From assembly GCA_032358165.1 (NCBI GenBank), contig JAALGY010000017.1:3069025-3133024 (forward strand): a DNA stretch of 64,000 bases, in the 5' to 3' direction. Within the stretch, counting starts at the first letter, position 1. Each line of letters opens with the position of its first letter. The DNA comes from Diplosphaera chodatii (taxonomy: Eukaryota > Chlorophyta > Trebouxiophyceae > Prasiolales > Stichococcaceae). Below, piece by piece: positions 34,738 through 46,700 of the stretch. Under the pieces are notes generated by a model. It worked only from the letters and a program-made list of their open reading frames with translations. It made no database searches and had not been told where the DNA came from. The position numbers and the translations under genes were made by a program.

Positions 34738-37323
34738 ATGTGTGCTCCCGCACTTCGTGGCGCAATGGGCGCTGCTGGCTGCTCAGCAGCCAGCAAGCAG
34801 CGTGCAGCCACAGATGCTGCTCCTCTACGATAGCCACCGCACGCAGGCCGATGCTCTGGGTGCAGCACCGGTTCGGAAGTCTACAGGATGGGGACCGCGG
34901 CGCAGCTCACGGCATGCACATCGTGGGGCAGATCCAACCGGCAGCAGCGTTTCATGGCCACTGCAGTCATCACCTGCGGCCTTGCGGAACCTCACGTGCT
35001 TGCCGCAGAGCATGTGCAGGGCAGCATTCAGCCAGACAGTGGCCGTGGGCGTTGCCAGGGCACAGCGTCACCCCTGCAGCCCAGGCAATGCGAGCCGCCA
35101 CCGGCAGCAGCAGCAGCAGCTGCGTGAGCAGATGGAGAGCAGCGCACAGCAGATCGGTGGCGGCCGGGGCAGCACCAACAGGCGGCAGGCGCGGCCTGGG
35201 CATGGCCGCGCCACTTGTGTATGAGCGGAGGGACAACAGCGAGAGCAGCAACGATGAGCCGGTGCGAGCGAGCTGCACTGTCACATGAGACGTCAAGCAG
35301 CACGGTCCGAGTGCTCAGAGAACGCTGCCTCCGTGCCAGCAGGGGCTGTGTCTGTACCTTTGCATAGGCTTCCTCGGATCTAGCCCAAGTGTTCGCTATT
35401 GAGACCTATTGCACACTGCGGCAGCTGCAGTCGACGGGACCAATTGCAAGAAGCAGCGCCACATGGGCATGCAATGACTGGCATGCAGAGATGTGACCAG
35501 CTGGCATTTGCGGTCCAGAGCTTGTTCGTCTTGTATGCTGCAGGATGTGGAGCTGCTGGACGATGAGCTGGAGACCGTAGTCCGCACCCGGCACGGGCGG
35601 CCTAGCCAAAAGGCTGGCAGACGCAAAGGTGCGTTGTGCACAGAGCACACATTGTCTTGGATCTGGCTTTGCAGCTTGCAGGCACGACATGGTGTCAGCT
35701 GGCGTCGGCAGGAGATCTCCGCCACATTGGTTCAACCCTGGCTGCCGATCTGGTGCTCACTCGTGAAGGTGCCCCTGAGCATCGCTCCCTGCCGTGCGCA
35801 GCCCACAGCCAGCTGTCATGCGGCTGCCGAGGCTAGTGCTCACTCCTGAGGCTCTCTTCCTGATGTGTGCGCAGCCAACAAGCAGCTGGCGGCGGCGCGA
35901 CAGCTGGTGGCGCGGCCGATAGGCCGCCCCAAGCCGCTGCTGCCCGAGCTGGCTCCGAGCTGGCGTCCGTGGTTCCCGGCGCCGCGGAGGATGGTCCCAC
36001 CACCTACATGTCCCGCGGCGCGGCGCAGCAGCGCGCCGAGCCGCCGCAGGCCAACAGCTACACCCGCCCCAACGGCCAGAACGTGAGCGGCCTGTCCCTG
36101 ATGCTACCCCGACATCAGTCTACATGTTGGGTTCGGCCTGCACCCAGATGGTACTCCTCCAGAGGCGCTGCGAGTCAGAAGCAGCTGTCTGCCTGTGGCT
36201 GTGTCCAGTCACACGAGCTCACGCGCACCTCGCATGCATCCATCATCACAGCGCTGTTAACAGCTGCCACCGCATGGCAGACTCATGACGGCTGACTGCA
36301 GGTGGGCAACCAGTTCACAGACCGCCCCAGCAGCCGTGTGATGGGCGCCCCCTGGCGGCGCCTCCCAGGTCGACTTTGGCGGGTACGTCGGCGGCGTGAC
36401 CCCGGAGGTAGGGTCTGATATAATATATCAAGTGTGCACAGTCAGACATCCAGTAAGTGCAGGGCCCCAGCTGCGACGCTCCCTGCCAATCTGCTCAACG
36501 GTGGTCTGAGAGGTGTTGCATCCTGTTGTTCCTGTGTTGCATACCTTCACAGCCAGGCTGGTGTCAGTGTGCACATCAGCAATGCGGCTGCACACGCTGA
36601 TCAACACTGAAACAACTTCTGCACCATCATTTAGCACTTGTCAGTGCTTGCAGCTGCTGCTGAACCTGCTTAGATTGTTGGCCCTAATCAGTCGCTGCTC
36701 CCTGCTGCAGATGCCAGTGCCGGCGCTGGCGCCGACGTCAGCAACCTGCCCGCCAGCCGCTCCCTTGAGGCCACATCCAAGACGCCGGCCCACCTCGCCG
36801 CGCAGGAGCAGACCCTGGTGCGCAGCTTATGTGTTCATTTCTCATATGTCAGACACCTTGAGCCTAAGCCCTGCATCTGTCTGCTCAGGTGCTGCTGATG
36901 AGACAGGTTGCGTGCAGCCGGCTGCAAGAGCAACCTCGAGCAGTGAGTGAGCAAATCCGAAAGTGGTCCTGAGCTTGATGTGCTGCTGCTGCAGGGTGCC
37001 TCGCCGCAGCAGCACGGCCATGTCAATGGCCACGGCATGAGCCGCGCCGGCGGCGTTGCCATCAACAACCACATCCGCGCTCCAAAGGCCACAACGTGAG
37101 GGTCGTCACGCAGTCAACATGCAGACAAGACTCCAGGTCTGCATGCTGACGCGGGTTGGGCGGTTGCACATGCGAGTGCACTTGTGCATGCGCTACAGAC
37201 TGCAGGTGATGTCCAAACGAGCCATTGTGCGGTTTGCTGCAGGTGGGCAACTTCTTGAGCGACCGCCCCAGCAGCCGCGTGCTGGCGACGCCTGGTGGCG
37301 CATCGCAGGTCTTCCTCGGCTGG
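34738..37323 (+). pseudogene. Chimeric pseudogene: 5' half of the DarP-like gene fused to 3' half of the SPIRAL1-like gene
   Basis: From left to right it copies the N-terminal region of the DarP-like gene (ATG 34738; MAAPLVYERRD at 35202), its exon 2 (DVELLDDE onward, about 35546-35631) and the first half of its exon 3 (ANKQLAAARQLV, from 35875). Near 35955-35970 the sequence switches, inside that exon, to exon 3 of the SPIRAL1-like gene (GAAEDGPTTYMSRGAAQQ). Copies of SPIRAL1-like exons 4 (36302), 5 (36712), 6 (36996) and 7 (37243) follow. It is broken in several places: the two halves are out of frame with each other; the N-terminal part has a frameshift soon after ATG 34738; exon 4' has a one-base insertion; exon 6' has another length change; and the terminal stop is lost (TGG at 37321). 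Splice sites look largely intact, so transcription is possible. Confidence 0.85.
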
Positions 37324-37719
37324 GGACATCAATCTCACGCCAGCGCAGGATGGCCCCTTGCGCACGAAGTATTGGGTTTGAAGACGGTAGCCATATGCAG
37401 CAGCTAGCCGAGCCTTGGCAGCTGGAACACGCTGACAGGAGCTGGGGTGCTGTGCTGCTGCAACTGTCAGGCTGGGTCGCAGGGGGCACATGAACTGCAC
37501 ACGTGACGGTAGTGTGGGTGGCAGAAGCCGTTACTTTGGCAGCAGCGCTTGTGTTCATGTGAAACCAGTGGCAACTCACTGCAGCAACACATTTGCTGAT
37601 AGTTTGTGAACTTGACAGATCAGTCCATCACCTAGTCTGCAGCGGACATTCACAACCTCTAACCAAGATCGTGTCGGCCGCTTCGTGGCACAACCCAGTT
37701 GGAGACATCCATGGACGAG
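37324..37719. other. Short convergent region between chimera and mTERF C
   Basis: Corresponds in position to 30068-30559 in the other unit. No gene or clear signal seen. Confidence 0.4.
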
Positions 37720-38822
37720 TCACTGAAACGAGGTCATGCCAGCTTTGCCTGCTTTTGGCTGTGCAGGCGCACGCTTCCTCCTGCTGCTGGCAATCGCCAG
37801 CACATTTCTGATCTGACCAATCACAGCCGCGTCAATCCGTACTGATTTGAGGTCGTAGAGTAGGAACTTTGGCATGCCGATGATGACAGCACGCAAGCGA
37901 CGCGCATCCAGCTGGAAGCAGGACTGAAGGTCACCGGCATTGCTGCGCAGCTTCTCCGTGCTCGCCAGCAGCAGTCTTGGCTGTGCCGCCAGCACCTTTG
38001 CTGCGTCCTCTTCCGTCAGGCCAAACTCTGCCAATCGGGCATGCGAAGCCATAATGTTTGTGGGGCTCAAGGTCAGCACCTTTGGCACTAAATACAGTCG
38101 TCTGTGAAGCGCTGATGCCGTCAGACTGCCTCCGAGTGCTGCCGCCACTGCATCGACTCGTGCCTGCAGCTCGCTGGGTTCCAGGGAGCCGAGGTGTGGC
38201 CAGCGGTCGAGCGCCCATGCGACCCTGCCGGGAGGCAAGCCCAGGTCCAGCAGGACGCCCCCTGCCTGTTGGTGCTCGGCAGCGATGGCCGGCGGCTGTT
38301 CCATGCCATGAGCAGTGGCACCTCTGTTCTTATTTCTGACAGGGTTGCTGCGTGCGGCTGGCGTGCTCGATGGTTTTGACACCTTTTGCACAGGGCCATC
38401 ATCAGAGCTGCTGAGCGGCTGCCTGAACATTTCCACTTGAAGCTGCTGTGCACGTGATGTGCGCTGGGCAGGCACGTCAGTGGGCACCGGCTGCCGAGGA
38501 GGCTGACCAGGCGACAGACGCGCAGCTTGGCTGCCAGATGGTTCTGCCTGTGGTGTATTGTCCTGCAATATGGCACATACACCGCTCACCTTGGGGGTTA
38601 TATGCACTAGTTGTACGGTTGAGCAGGAGCTTGCCTATGCACCACCTTTGGTACAGTCATAGCGCAGGATACCTGCGCTGCGGTTGACGCTGATGGCGCT
38701 TCGACCGCGGCAGCGTCTGTCTCCGTGGCGTCGCCCACGCCGATTTCCTGAGCTGCTGGCGCACTCAGCTGCGGGGATGTGAACAGCACGTCATCACTGC
38801 TGCAGCCGCTTCCTGCTGTCAC
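37720..38822 (-). CDS. mTERF-like protein C
   Basis: Two exons: about 38646-38822 (5' end not resolved) and 37720-38562, joined in phase 0 by a GT-AG intron. The open frame continues past 38822 as an Arg/Thr-rich stretch without an ATG, so the true start is upstream or in another exon. Aligns with B from the N-terminal motif (AGSGCSSDDVLF versus AGSGGGSDFVLF) through the mTERF repeats (VLLDLGLPPGRVAWALDRWP, LAEFGLTEEDAAKVLAAQP) to the end (GKAGMTSFQ). Unlike A and B, it has an intron in the linker. The last solenoid repeat (LRAVIIGMPKFLLYDLK) is diverged. Probable organelle protein. Confidence 0.65.
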
Positions 38823-39927
38823 TTCCGTCGAGGTACATCTTGGTGTGTGACCCGTTTGGATGCGGCGGGTCGTTCGAGTGGAAGGCCCTGCGACTGCGAT
38901 TGATCCTTTGTACCCATATGTAAGGAAGCAGCCAGGACCATCCAGCAGACATTGTCCGTCAGCACTTGCATGGTGTCTAGCCCGCTCGCAGAGATGGCCT
39001 CATCAAAAGTTCATAGGGCTGTGAGGGAGGCGCATTTGTCAGAACAAATTCATGAACACGCAGAAATCACCCACCTAGGAGGCTCCGAAGTGACACGGCG
39101 GCAGGCCGGTGCGGCATGAGACACCAAGATCGGCATGCTATTGATGCCATCGAGGCCATGACCTCACCTGCGCACACCAGGTGACACAATTATATCCCTC
39201 TTGAGGTTATCGCATGGGCCCGCCAGGGCGGTCAGCTTGCATGCACCATGCAGTGCGCACGTGTATAGGCGCAGGATGTCAGAGAGCACGCAAGGCCTGC
39301 CCACAGAGCAGCGTTCCCTCGCAGTTTACACCCAAGCAGATGTGGGAAGCGTCCTGATGTATCAGCGTAAGCACGAGTATGTGGCAGATCTCGCACCCAA
39401 AAGGCAGACCGACTCAATGCCTCCCCGAGATCGTCGCTTCAGCACCTGTCGCCAGTGGCGCATGCAAACGCACTCCTGAGCTCAGCTGCGCGCTGCTCAC
39501 ACATTTGGAATGCAGTGCTGCTGCTGTAAGTGCCACTATGCAACGCCATGCAAGCACTGCCCATGCCTCGAGGCGAGTGGACATTCCGAGGCACATGCCA
39601 AACCCTGAAGCAAGATGTCTGACAGGAACAGCCAGACGCTGGCTGTGCTCTGGCTGCCAGGGCACTGCGCTGCCTGGCCTGCTTGCTGCGTACCAGTGTC
39701 TGGCAGCTTGTACCATTGGTAATGCATGCTCTGTGGGAACACGGTTTGAGGTCAGATGCTGTCATTTGCTAAACGAGCTCAGGTTGACGTGCAGTGCCAC
39801 CTTATGTGCAATATGATGATTGATCTGATGAGCGTGCTGCCATCGTTCAGCTGATCGGGATCTGCCTGCGCTGCTCCTCACTCTACCTTCAGCAGAAGAA
39901 TTCTTGCACTGTGCTATCCGAAGTTGC
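38823..39927. other. Intergenic region upstream of mTERF C; third copy of the duplicated flank
   Basis: Shares the flank motifs near 39576-39620 with 32095-32140 and 34391-34440. Contains the promoter side of mTERF C and of the DarP-like gene. No supported gene. Confidence 0.5.
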
Positions 39928-42627
39928 ATGTGCGCCGCTGCACTCCGCAGCGCAATGGGCAAACTGCTCAGCAGCTGCCAGCAAGCAGCCTTCAGCCACG
40001 GGTCAGCGACAGCCACCGCACGTAGGCGGGGGCTATGGTCACATCACCGGTTCCGAAGTCGTCAGACTGGGGACCATGGCGCAGATGACGGCATGCACAT
40101 CGTGGGGTACATCCAGCAGGCAGCAGCATTCCATGGCCGCTGCAGGCACCACGTGTTGGCTGCAGGCTCTGCTTGCGCTGCACAACCAGCATCATGCGAA
40201 CAAGCAACAGCCAGCCGGTGGCCGTGGGCCTCACTAGGGCACAGCTTCCTCCCCCCAGGCCAGGCAGTACGCTGCGGATCAGGCGCATCCAACGGCAGCA
40301 GTAGAAACAGCTGCCTGAGCGCTAGTAGACCAACAGACAGCAGGTCGGTGGCCGCCGCTGCAGCACCGGCAGGCGGCAGGCGCGGCCTGGGCATGGCCGC
40401 GCCCTTTGTGTACGAGCGGCGAGACCGCAGCGAAAGCGAGGATGATGAGCCGGTGCGAGCAGGCTGGATTGACACGTGTCAAGGAGCACGGGTCAAATGG
40501 TCAGACCAGACTATCGTTACGGCAGCGAGGGTGTATAAACTGCGCCACTGCAGACACTCCCTTAGACATGGCCCAGGGTGTTTGCTATTGAAAGTTGGTG
40601 ATCACTGTGGCAGCTGCAGTCCACCTGACCAATCGCAGCACTGCACGGGCGTGCGATAACGGGCATGTAAAGCTGCGACCAGCCGACAATTGCGGTCCAG
40701 CATCTTTTCATCTTGCATGCCGCAGGATGTGGAGCTGCTGGATGATGAGCCGGACAGGGTGATCCGCACCCGGCACGGGCGCCCCAGCAAGAAGGCCGGC
40801 AAGCGCGAAGGTGGGTGCTGCGCAAAGCGTGCATGCTCGTGCATCGTCGCACTTCACAAATGCTGGCAAGTCAGGCCCAAGGCACAGCATGGTATCGATG
40901 TGCCGACCGAAGAGATCCCTGCCATGCTTTCTTCCGCAAATCATTTCCCGTTCAGGGAGTGGTCTGCAAGCATTTCTCTTTACCATGCGCAGCTGAAAAG
41001 CGGCTGCATTGGTTCTGCCTCACGCTCACCTGTAATTTCAAGCCGGTATCCAAGCGTCCGTCCCGGGTGTGTGCGCAGCCAACAAGCAGCTGGCGGCGGC
41101 GCAGCAGCTGGTGGCGCTGCCGATCGGCCGCCTCAAGCCGCTGCTGCCGGAGCTGGACGAGCGCATCGCCGACGCGGTGTTCCTCGCCCGCAACATGAAG
41201 CGCAGCCGGGTGAGCGATCGACATGGGTCGTCATTTGGCCCGCGTGATGCCTGCATGTGTGGTGGCCTCCGGCTGAGCGCATCAGCAGTGCATGCTACCT
41301 GTGTGCAGCGGTGGTGGCAGAAACCTTGCCTGCTGAGTCACGGCCAGCATTGCTGTCTGCGTGGCAGAGGTGCTGCGCTGTTACAGGGTGTTGATAGTGG
41401 TCTTGTGCGGATCGCGGACTCTGTGCACTCACCAGGATGCGCCTGCGCTGCAGGGGATGCAACGGCAAATTGCGCTGGTGGCGAAGCTGCTGCGCGATGA
41501 GGTTGACCCGGTGACGCTGGACGCGCTGCAGAACAGGCAAGTGTGATTCGTGGCATTGCATCAGCCGCCGTCGCTTTTCCTGGCCCCGGAGCAGATTTGC
41601 ATCGCCTGCACTCCGCAGTAATTTCAGGTCGGCATATGCTGTGCATATTGCTGGTAAGGTTGACTGCACCGTGAGCTCAAGGCGCATTCTGCAGGCAAGC
41701 ACTGCTGCTGCTGCTGAGGTCAGAGTGTTGAGTGGCATCATGGGCTGTACCTAACCGTGCAGGGTGGCTGCCACTGCTGCTGGGAAGGAGTCGGGCGGCG
41801 GCGCCTCGGCATCAGAGCGCCTCGCGCTGTCGTGGCGGGCGGCACTGACAGGGGAGGAAGCATTCCCGGTACCATCAGGTGCACTCCAGTCGAACCCGCT
41901 TCGGCGCTGCAGCCGCTGAGCAGCTGCTGCTGTCGCAGTCGGCAGCTGGAACTGGCATCACTAGCCTGGTATGGCTTGCCTGTCTTTGCAGGAGGGTGTG
42001 AGCCTTTGCGCTGCCTGATCCCTTCCCTTCCGCAGGTGCAGCTGACGCGCCGCTGGCTGGCGATGACACGGCAGGCGTGAGGGAGGCGGCCGCCGTGGCC
42101 GTGGAGGCCGAGGTCATGGCGGCGGCGGAGTCGGCGCTGACGGCCAACGGCCGCATCCCGGGCGGCCACTTCGTCGACATGGCGGAGCTGCGGCGCCTCA
42201 TCCGCCAGGCCCGCGAGGTGAGCGACAGCCGCTCCCAGACGATGTGTCACAGGACATGTGCTGAACACCAGACCGGAAGGCTTGCAGCCAAGTTTCGAGG
42301 CAGGCTGCACTGCCATGCCCAATAGGCAGTGTTGAGGCTGCACTCGAGCAGCAGCCTCTGCCACAGTCTGGTGGCAGTGCCACAGCCTGCACATCGGTGC
42401 ACGGCTGGCTCCCAGCAGTATCCGGATGCAGCGCCATCCCATGAAGCATGTTAAGGCTGCTGGGCCCTGCCACATCCTGTCACCTGTCGTTCGAAATGCA
42501 GGAGCAGGAGGCTGGCACATCTGGCGGGGCGTCCCAAAAACCTAAGACCCGCGGCCGCCGCCGCGCCGGCCGCCGGCTGCTGGCGGAGCTGCGGCCGCTG
42601 GCGGCGGCGTCCCTCGCCGGCGGCTGA
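39928..42627 (+). CDS. YjgA/DarP-like (DUF615) ribosome-maturation protein, probably organelle-targeted
   Basis: Exons 39928-40452, 40726-40810, 41079-41209, 41454-41536, 41763-41878, 42036-42217 and 42502-42627 join in frame to 415 residues. Exons 2-4 match bacterial YjgA/DarP: SKKAGKRE, then ANKQLAAAQQLVALPIGRLK, LPELDERIADAVFLARNM and GMQRQIALVAKLLRDEVDP. E. coli DarP assists maturation of the 50S ribosomal subunit. The core is preceded by a 155-residue Ser/Arg/Ala-rich, acid-poor region that could include a transit peptide, so a plastid or mitochondrial ribosome role is inferred. ATG 40393 (MAAPFVYERRD) is an alternative start. A C-terminal extension of about 155 residues, Ala-rich and then Arg-rich, is not in bacterial homologues. 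Intron 4 begins with GC (AG|GCAAGT at 41537). Its 5' half is duplicated in the chimera to the left. Confidence 0.8.
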
Positions 42628-43734
42628 TCAGCCCCCCTGCTGGCAGGCGCTGCTCGGAAGCTCGCAAGGCAGCCCTACCGCCGCTCCATGGATTACCACA
42701 AGTGCCACTGGCTGGTTGCACAGGGCACAGCGGCGAGGCTTTAGTGGCTGGCGGTGCGCTGCTGCCTGCTGGAAAGGCGTGGTGCAACTGGTGGCAGCCT
42801 GACTGTGGGCAGCGCTGGTGGTGGTGCTGTGCCGTGTGCTTGTGCAATGGCAGCTGGTCACCAGGCAGAGTTGGCGCTTCATTTGACTAGGCAGATTCCT
42901 GACTGTGTTGGCACTGAAGACATTTACGGGGACGTGACTTGCAAACTGGAAGCGGTTTGCGCGTATGCTTCTGTGCTGCTTACACATGGTGCTGATCCTG
43001 CGTTACCAATCATCAGGAGCACGCACACAGCATCACATACCATTGGACAAACCTACACCAACTTGAGGATACTTCAATGCTACTGCACAGTCACAAACAG
43101 ATCAACATATGCATGCACACAGTCGATACACCGAAAGGGTTCAAGCTCTCGCATGTCCTGCACCGCCTATACTAAGGCAAGGCACGGTGCTGTCGCACAC
43201 AGTGCCGAGGCAGGACACAGCTTTGGTCAGCCGAGCAACGTCAAAAATTTGTGACGAAATGTCACGAGATACCAGCGCATGTGTCAAACAGCCGAGCATG
43301 CCCGGCTAAGCAATGTTCTACCTAGAATACTTCCAAACTCTGCTGCTAACCTGAGGCAGCAATCAAAGCTGTTGGGACCTGACTTGCCTTGGCTGAAGCT
43401 TAGCTCACAGCAGCGAAACTCCTGTCCCAAACTGCCTGGGCACCCTGCTGTCTGGGATGCTGCAGCTGCTGAGGGTTGGTCAGGATGGTCTGCAGCGCCA
43501 CTCTAGCCGGTCGTTGGCTGGCACTGCCAGTACCTGGAAGCCATGCGTGGATCGAGGTCAGCTGGCGTGCAGATTGCATGTATGTGAATGTGTGGCCGGC
43601 TGTGCACTCTCAAGTGCCACAGCCCAGCAAGTGGACGGTTGTGGGTACAGAAGGGCCAACATCATTCAGCTGGCGCTGTTGCCGCACTCCATGCCAAGGG
43701 TCAAGCCGCATTGGCGACAGCAATCTCCCAACAC
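42628..43734. other. Convergent intergenic region (3' UTRs)
   Basis: Holds the 3' ends of the DarP-like gene (+) and the GH6 gene (-). A minus-strand TGTAA at 42980-42984 is a candidate poly(A) signal for GH6, about 750 bases past its stop. It is AT-richer than its neighbours. No exon recognised. Confidence 0.45.
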
Positions 43735-46700
43735 TCATGCCAGGCAGCATACACTGCCGCATTGCCAGGTGATGTGCAGCAGAGGCTGCAGCGCGGGGCA
43801 AGCCAAGTGGGATGGCTTGTAGGTGCCCTGACCCACCCTGTACCTGGTCCAGACAACAGACACAGCATTGTAGGGTTTGCATCGGGAAGCGCACCACTCG
43901 TTGGAGCGGGTGCAGCTGTAGCCGGAGGGGCAGGCGGCGCCGCCCTTGCTGGCATAGGTGAAGTCGCCGAAGGGCCCCGTGCCGCCGCCGGACAGCCCGC
44001 CGCACTGCGCGTACGCGCCCAGCGTCGTGGTGCTGGGCTTGGGCGCGGCCGTCGGCACCTTCGGAACGCAGCGGGCACGGGGCTGAGTGTGCATGAAGCT
44101 CGGGCAGGGTAACAGCGCACAGTGATCGTTCACAAGCTGGCTGCCTATGTGGCTGATGCGCGCCGGTCTCCGCACCAGCCGGCTGTCAGGCGCACAAGTT
44201 CTTACCTTGGCAGGAGCTGCCGTCGGCTTGGGCGTGGGCCTAGGCGCCGTCGGCTTGGGCGTCGGCTTGGGCGCCGTCGGCCTGGGCTTGGGCGTCGGCT
44301 TGGGCGGCGTGGTGATGACTGCCGGGTTGGCGTTGCGCAGCAGCATCAGGAACTGGTTGTGGAACCAGCCGCCTGCATAAATGTGAAATGCTCCATCAGC
44401 TGCCATGATCAGGGTGCGGTCTGAGCCTGACAGACCTGGTGATGCTGAGTTGCTGCACACACCACACAGTGCCACAGCTGCCCTATGGCACTGCCCATGC
44501 TTGCCATGTTGCAAGTGATATGTGTGAATGTGAGCAATTAGTCTGTACCTGCAGGCGGGGCGCCGGCCATCGCGTCCTTGGAGGCGTCCTTGGGGTCGCA
44601 GGACGGGTCGAAGCGCTTGCCCTCGGCGTCGGGCACGTTGCCGGGGGTGGTGGCGGCGGCGGAGCCGTCCGACTCGCCGGGGGGCTTCACCCACACGTAC
44701 GCCTGCAGGTTGGAAAAGGTTGCTGCCTGTCGCTTCCGAGGGGTGCAATGAGCTGCAGACGCTGTGTGTTAGCCTGCTCAGCCTCGTGTCATGATCTGCA
44801 GGTCATGTTCCCTGGCACACCTGGGCAGCTGTTTGACGGGTCTCAGCGTGCGATCTCAGCATGGACCGTGTGCAGCAGCCACACCCAACAGCACCCCATC
44901 AATTTCGTTGAGAGCAGAGAGCAGCTGCAGGACAACTGGCATCAGGTCCTCACATCGATGGGCACCCCCGCTACAGGGTTGGCCCGCGGGCGCTCGCCCA
45001 GCCCGGCGCCGTTGACGTTGCACCAGTTGCCGCGCGCCTTGCGCCTGTCGATGGGCTTGCCATTGTTCACCGGCTTCCAGCCGCTGCGGGAGGTGTCGCT
45101 GCGCAGGCAGAAGACGGCACCACTTAGACATATCATACCTGGAGTGCCTGGGTGGAGCAACCTCACAATTAGTCCGAACTGTGGGCGGGGCAGCAACTTC
45201 ACGATCCTGCGCATGCTTCCCCGGTGCAGGTTCGACCTGCCTCCGAGGGCAGTGTACTGCTGCTGGCAGCAGCTAGTGGAGCATGGTCAGGGCTCAGGCA
45301 GCATAAGCAGACGCTCAGAGCATCAGGCGGGGGTAATTCAATTCAGAAATGCTCACACAAGGAAGCCTAGGCCGGTGATGCCAGCGGCGCTGAAGCCTGC
45401 CGCCAGGGTCTGCACGTACGTCCGCTCGTCGAAGACCGGGTTGTACTCGTAGAAGCTGCTGCTGAGCACCGCCTGGTTGGTGGGCGACAGGAACGGCTCC
45501 CGCACTGCACAGATGTCCAGCAGATGCGTGGCCGTCAGACCAACAACTCATGACGATATCTGGCGCCCTGCCCTTGAGCGCTTACAAGGCTCACAGCAGC
45601 ATGCGAAGCAGTGTGTCAGTGCATACTTGAATGCCTTCAACACAATGCTCACGGGGGGTGTAGTTGGCGATGTCGGTGGCCAGGCCCCGCACGAGCCCGG
45701 GCCCCGTGCCCTCGGCGTCGCGAATCACCTTGGCGTACAAGCTGATGCCCGCCTGCATGTTGCTGGCCCACCCCAGCCACCTATATACACGTACACGCCT
45801 CCACAGTCAGCACAACACTGGGGAAGAGATCACAAGCCCCCCGGGAGCTGCTGTTGTGCAGTGTGTGCGGTGTGTAGTCGGTGTGGGAGTTGGTGTACTG
45901 TTCGCTACCGTGACCATGCTCAGCGGCCGCACCCTGTACAGCAGGACATGCCGGACCCAGATCATGAGCCAAACTTCATCTGTTCCCGGTTGAAGTTCCT
46001 GAATCCAGCGCACCCGCTGTGGCCGATGTCCAGGTAGATGCCGACGCCCAGGCGGCCCAGCTTCTGGATGGCGTAGGTGATGCCGTTGACGTACGTGTTC
46101 TGCGCGTTGACCGCCGCGCAGGTGGGCACCCCCAGATTGGTCACCATGTTGGGCCTGCAGCGCCCCGGTCGACAGGGATTCAGAAAGCAGGTGCAGTGAT
46201 GGCAGTGCGCCTCACTGTCTGCCACGGCAGAACCCGGCGCTGCTTTAACGCGGCATCGACACCTTGACGCTGGGTCACAGGCCTTGCGACGCCGCTCCAC
46301 AGAGCCCACAAAATGATAAACATTGTACCCAGGATGACGAAGGGGCTCACAGGGAGTCTGGCTCCACAACGGCGACAATGCGCAGCGTCTTGTACGCCGG
46401 CTTGGCGGTGATGGCCTTGGCGATGGCGTCGATGTACTGCGTCTTGTATTTGGCGAGGTCCGTCAGCTTCAGCTCGCCATTGGACGCCAGCGCCGCGCAG
46501 TCCCTATGAATCAAATGCAGCTGCACCACCTTCAGAGCAAGCCTCGGAGCGGGGCTGTGCTTGCGGCTGCTGGATCCTGGACGCCACAGTCTGCGCTGTA
46601 GGATGCTGCCAGTATGACACAGGGTGCTGGCTGCTGAATAGTCACAGTGCGCCCAGTAAAATGCGGTCAGCATGGGACACAGTGCTCTGGGCCTGGCCAG

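Noticed and set aside
44439..45452. 337-residue plus-strand open frame
   Set aside because: Antisense to GH6 exons 9-10 and their introns; the minus strand has the catalytic-family signatures.
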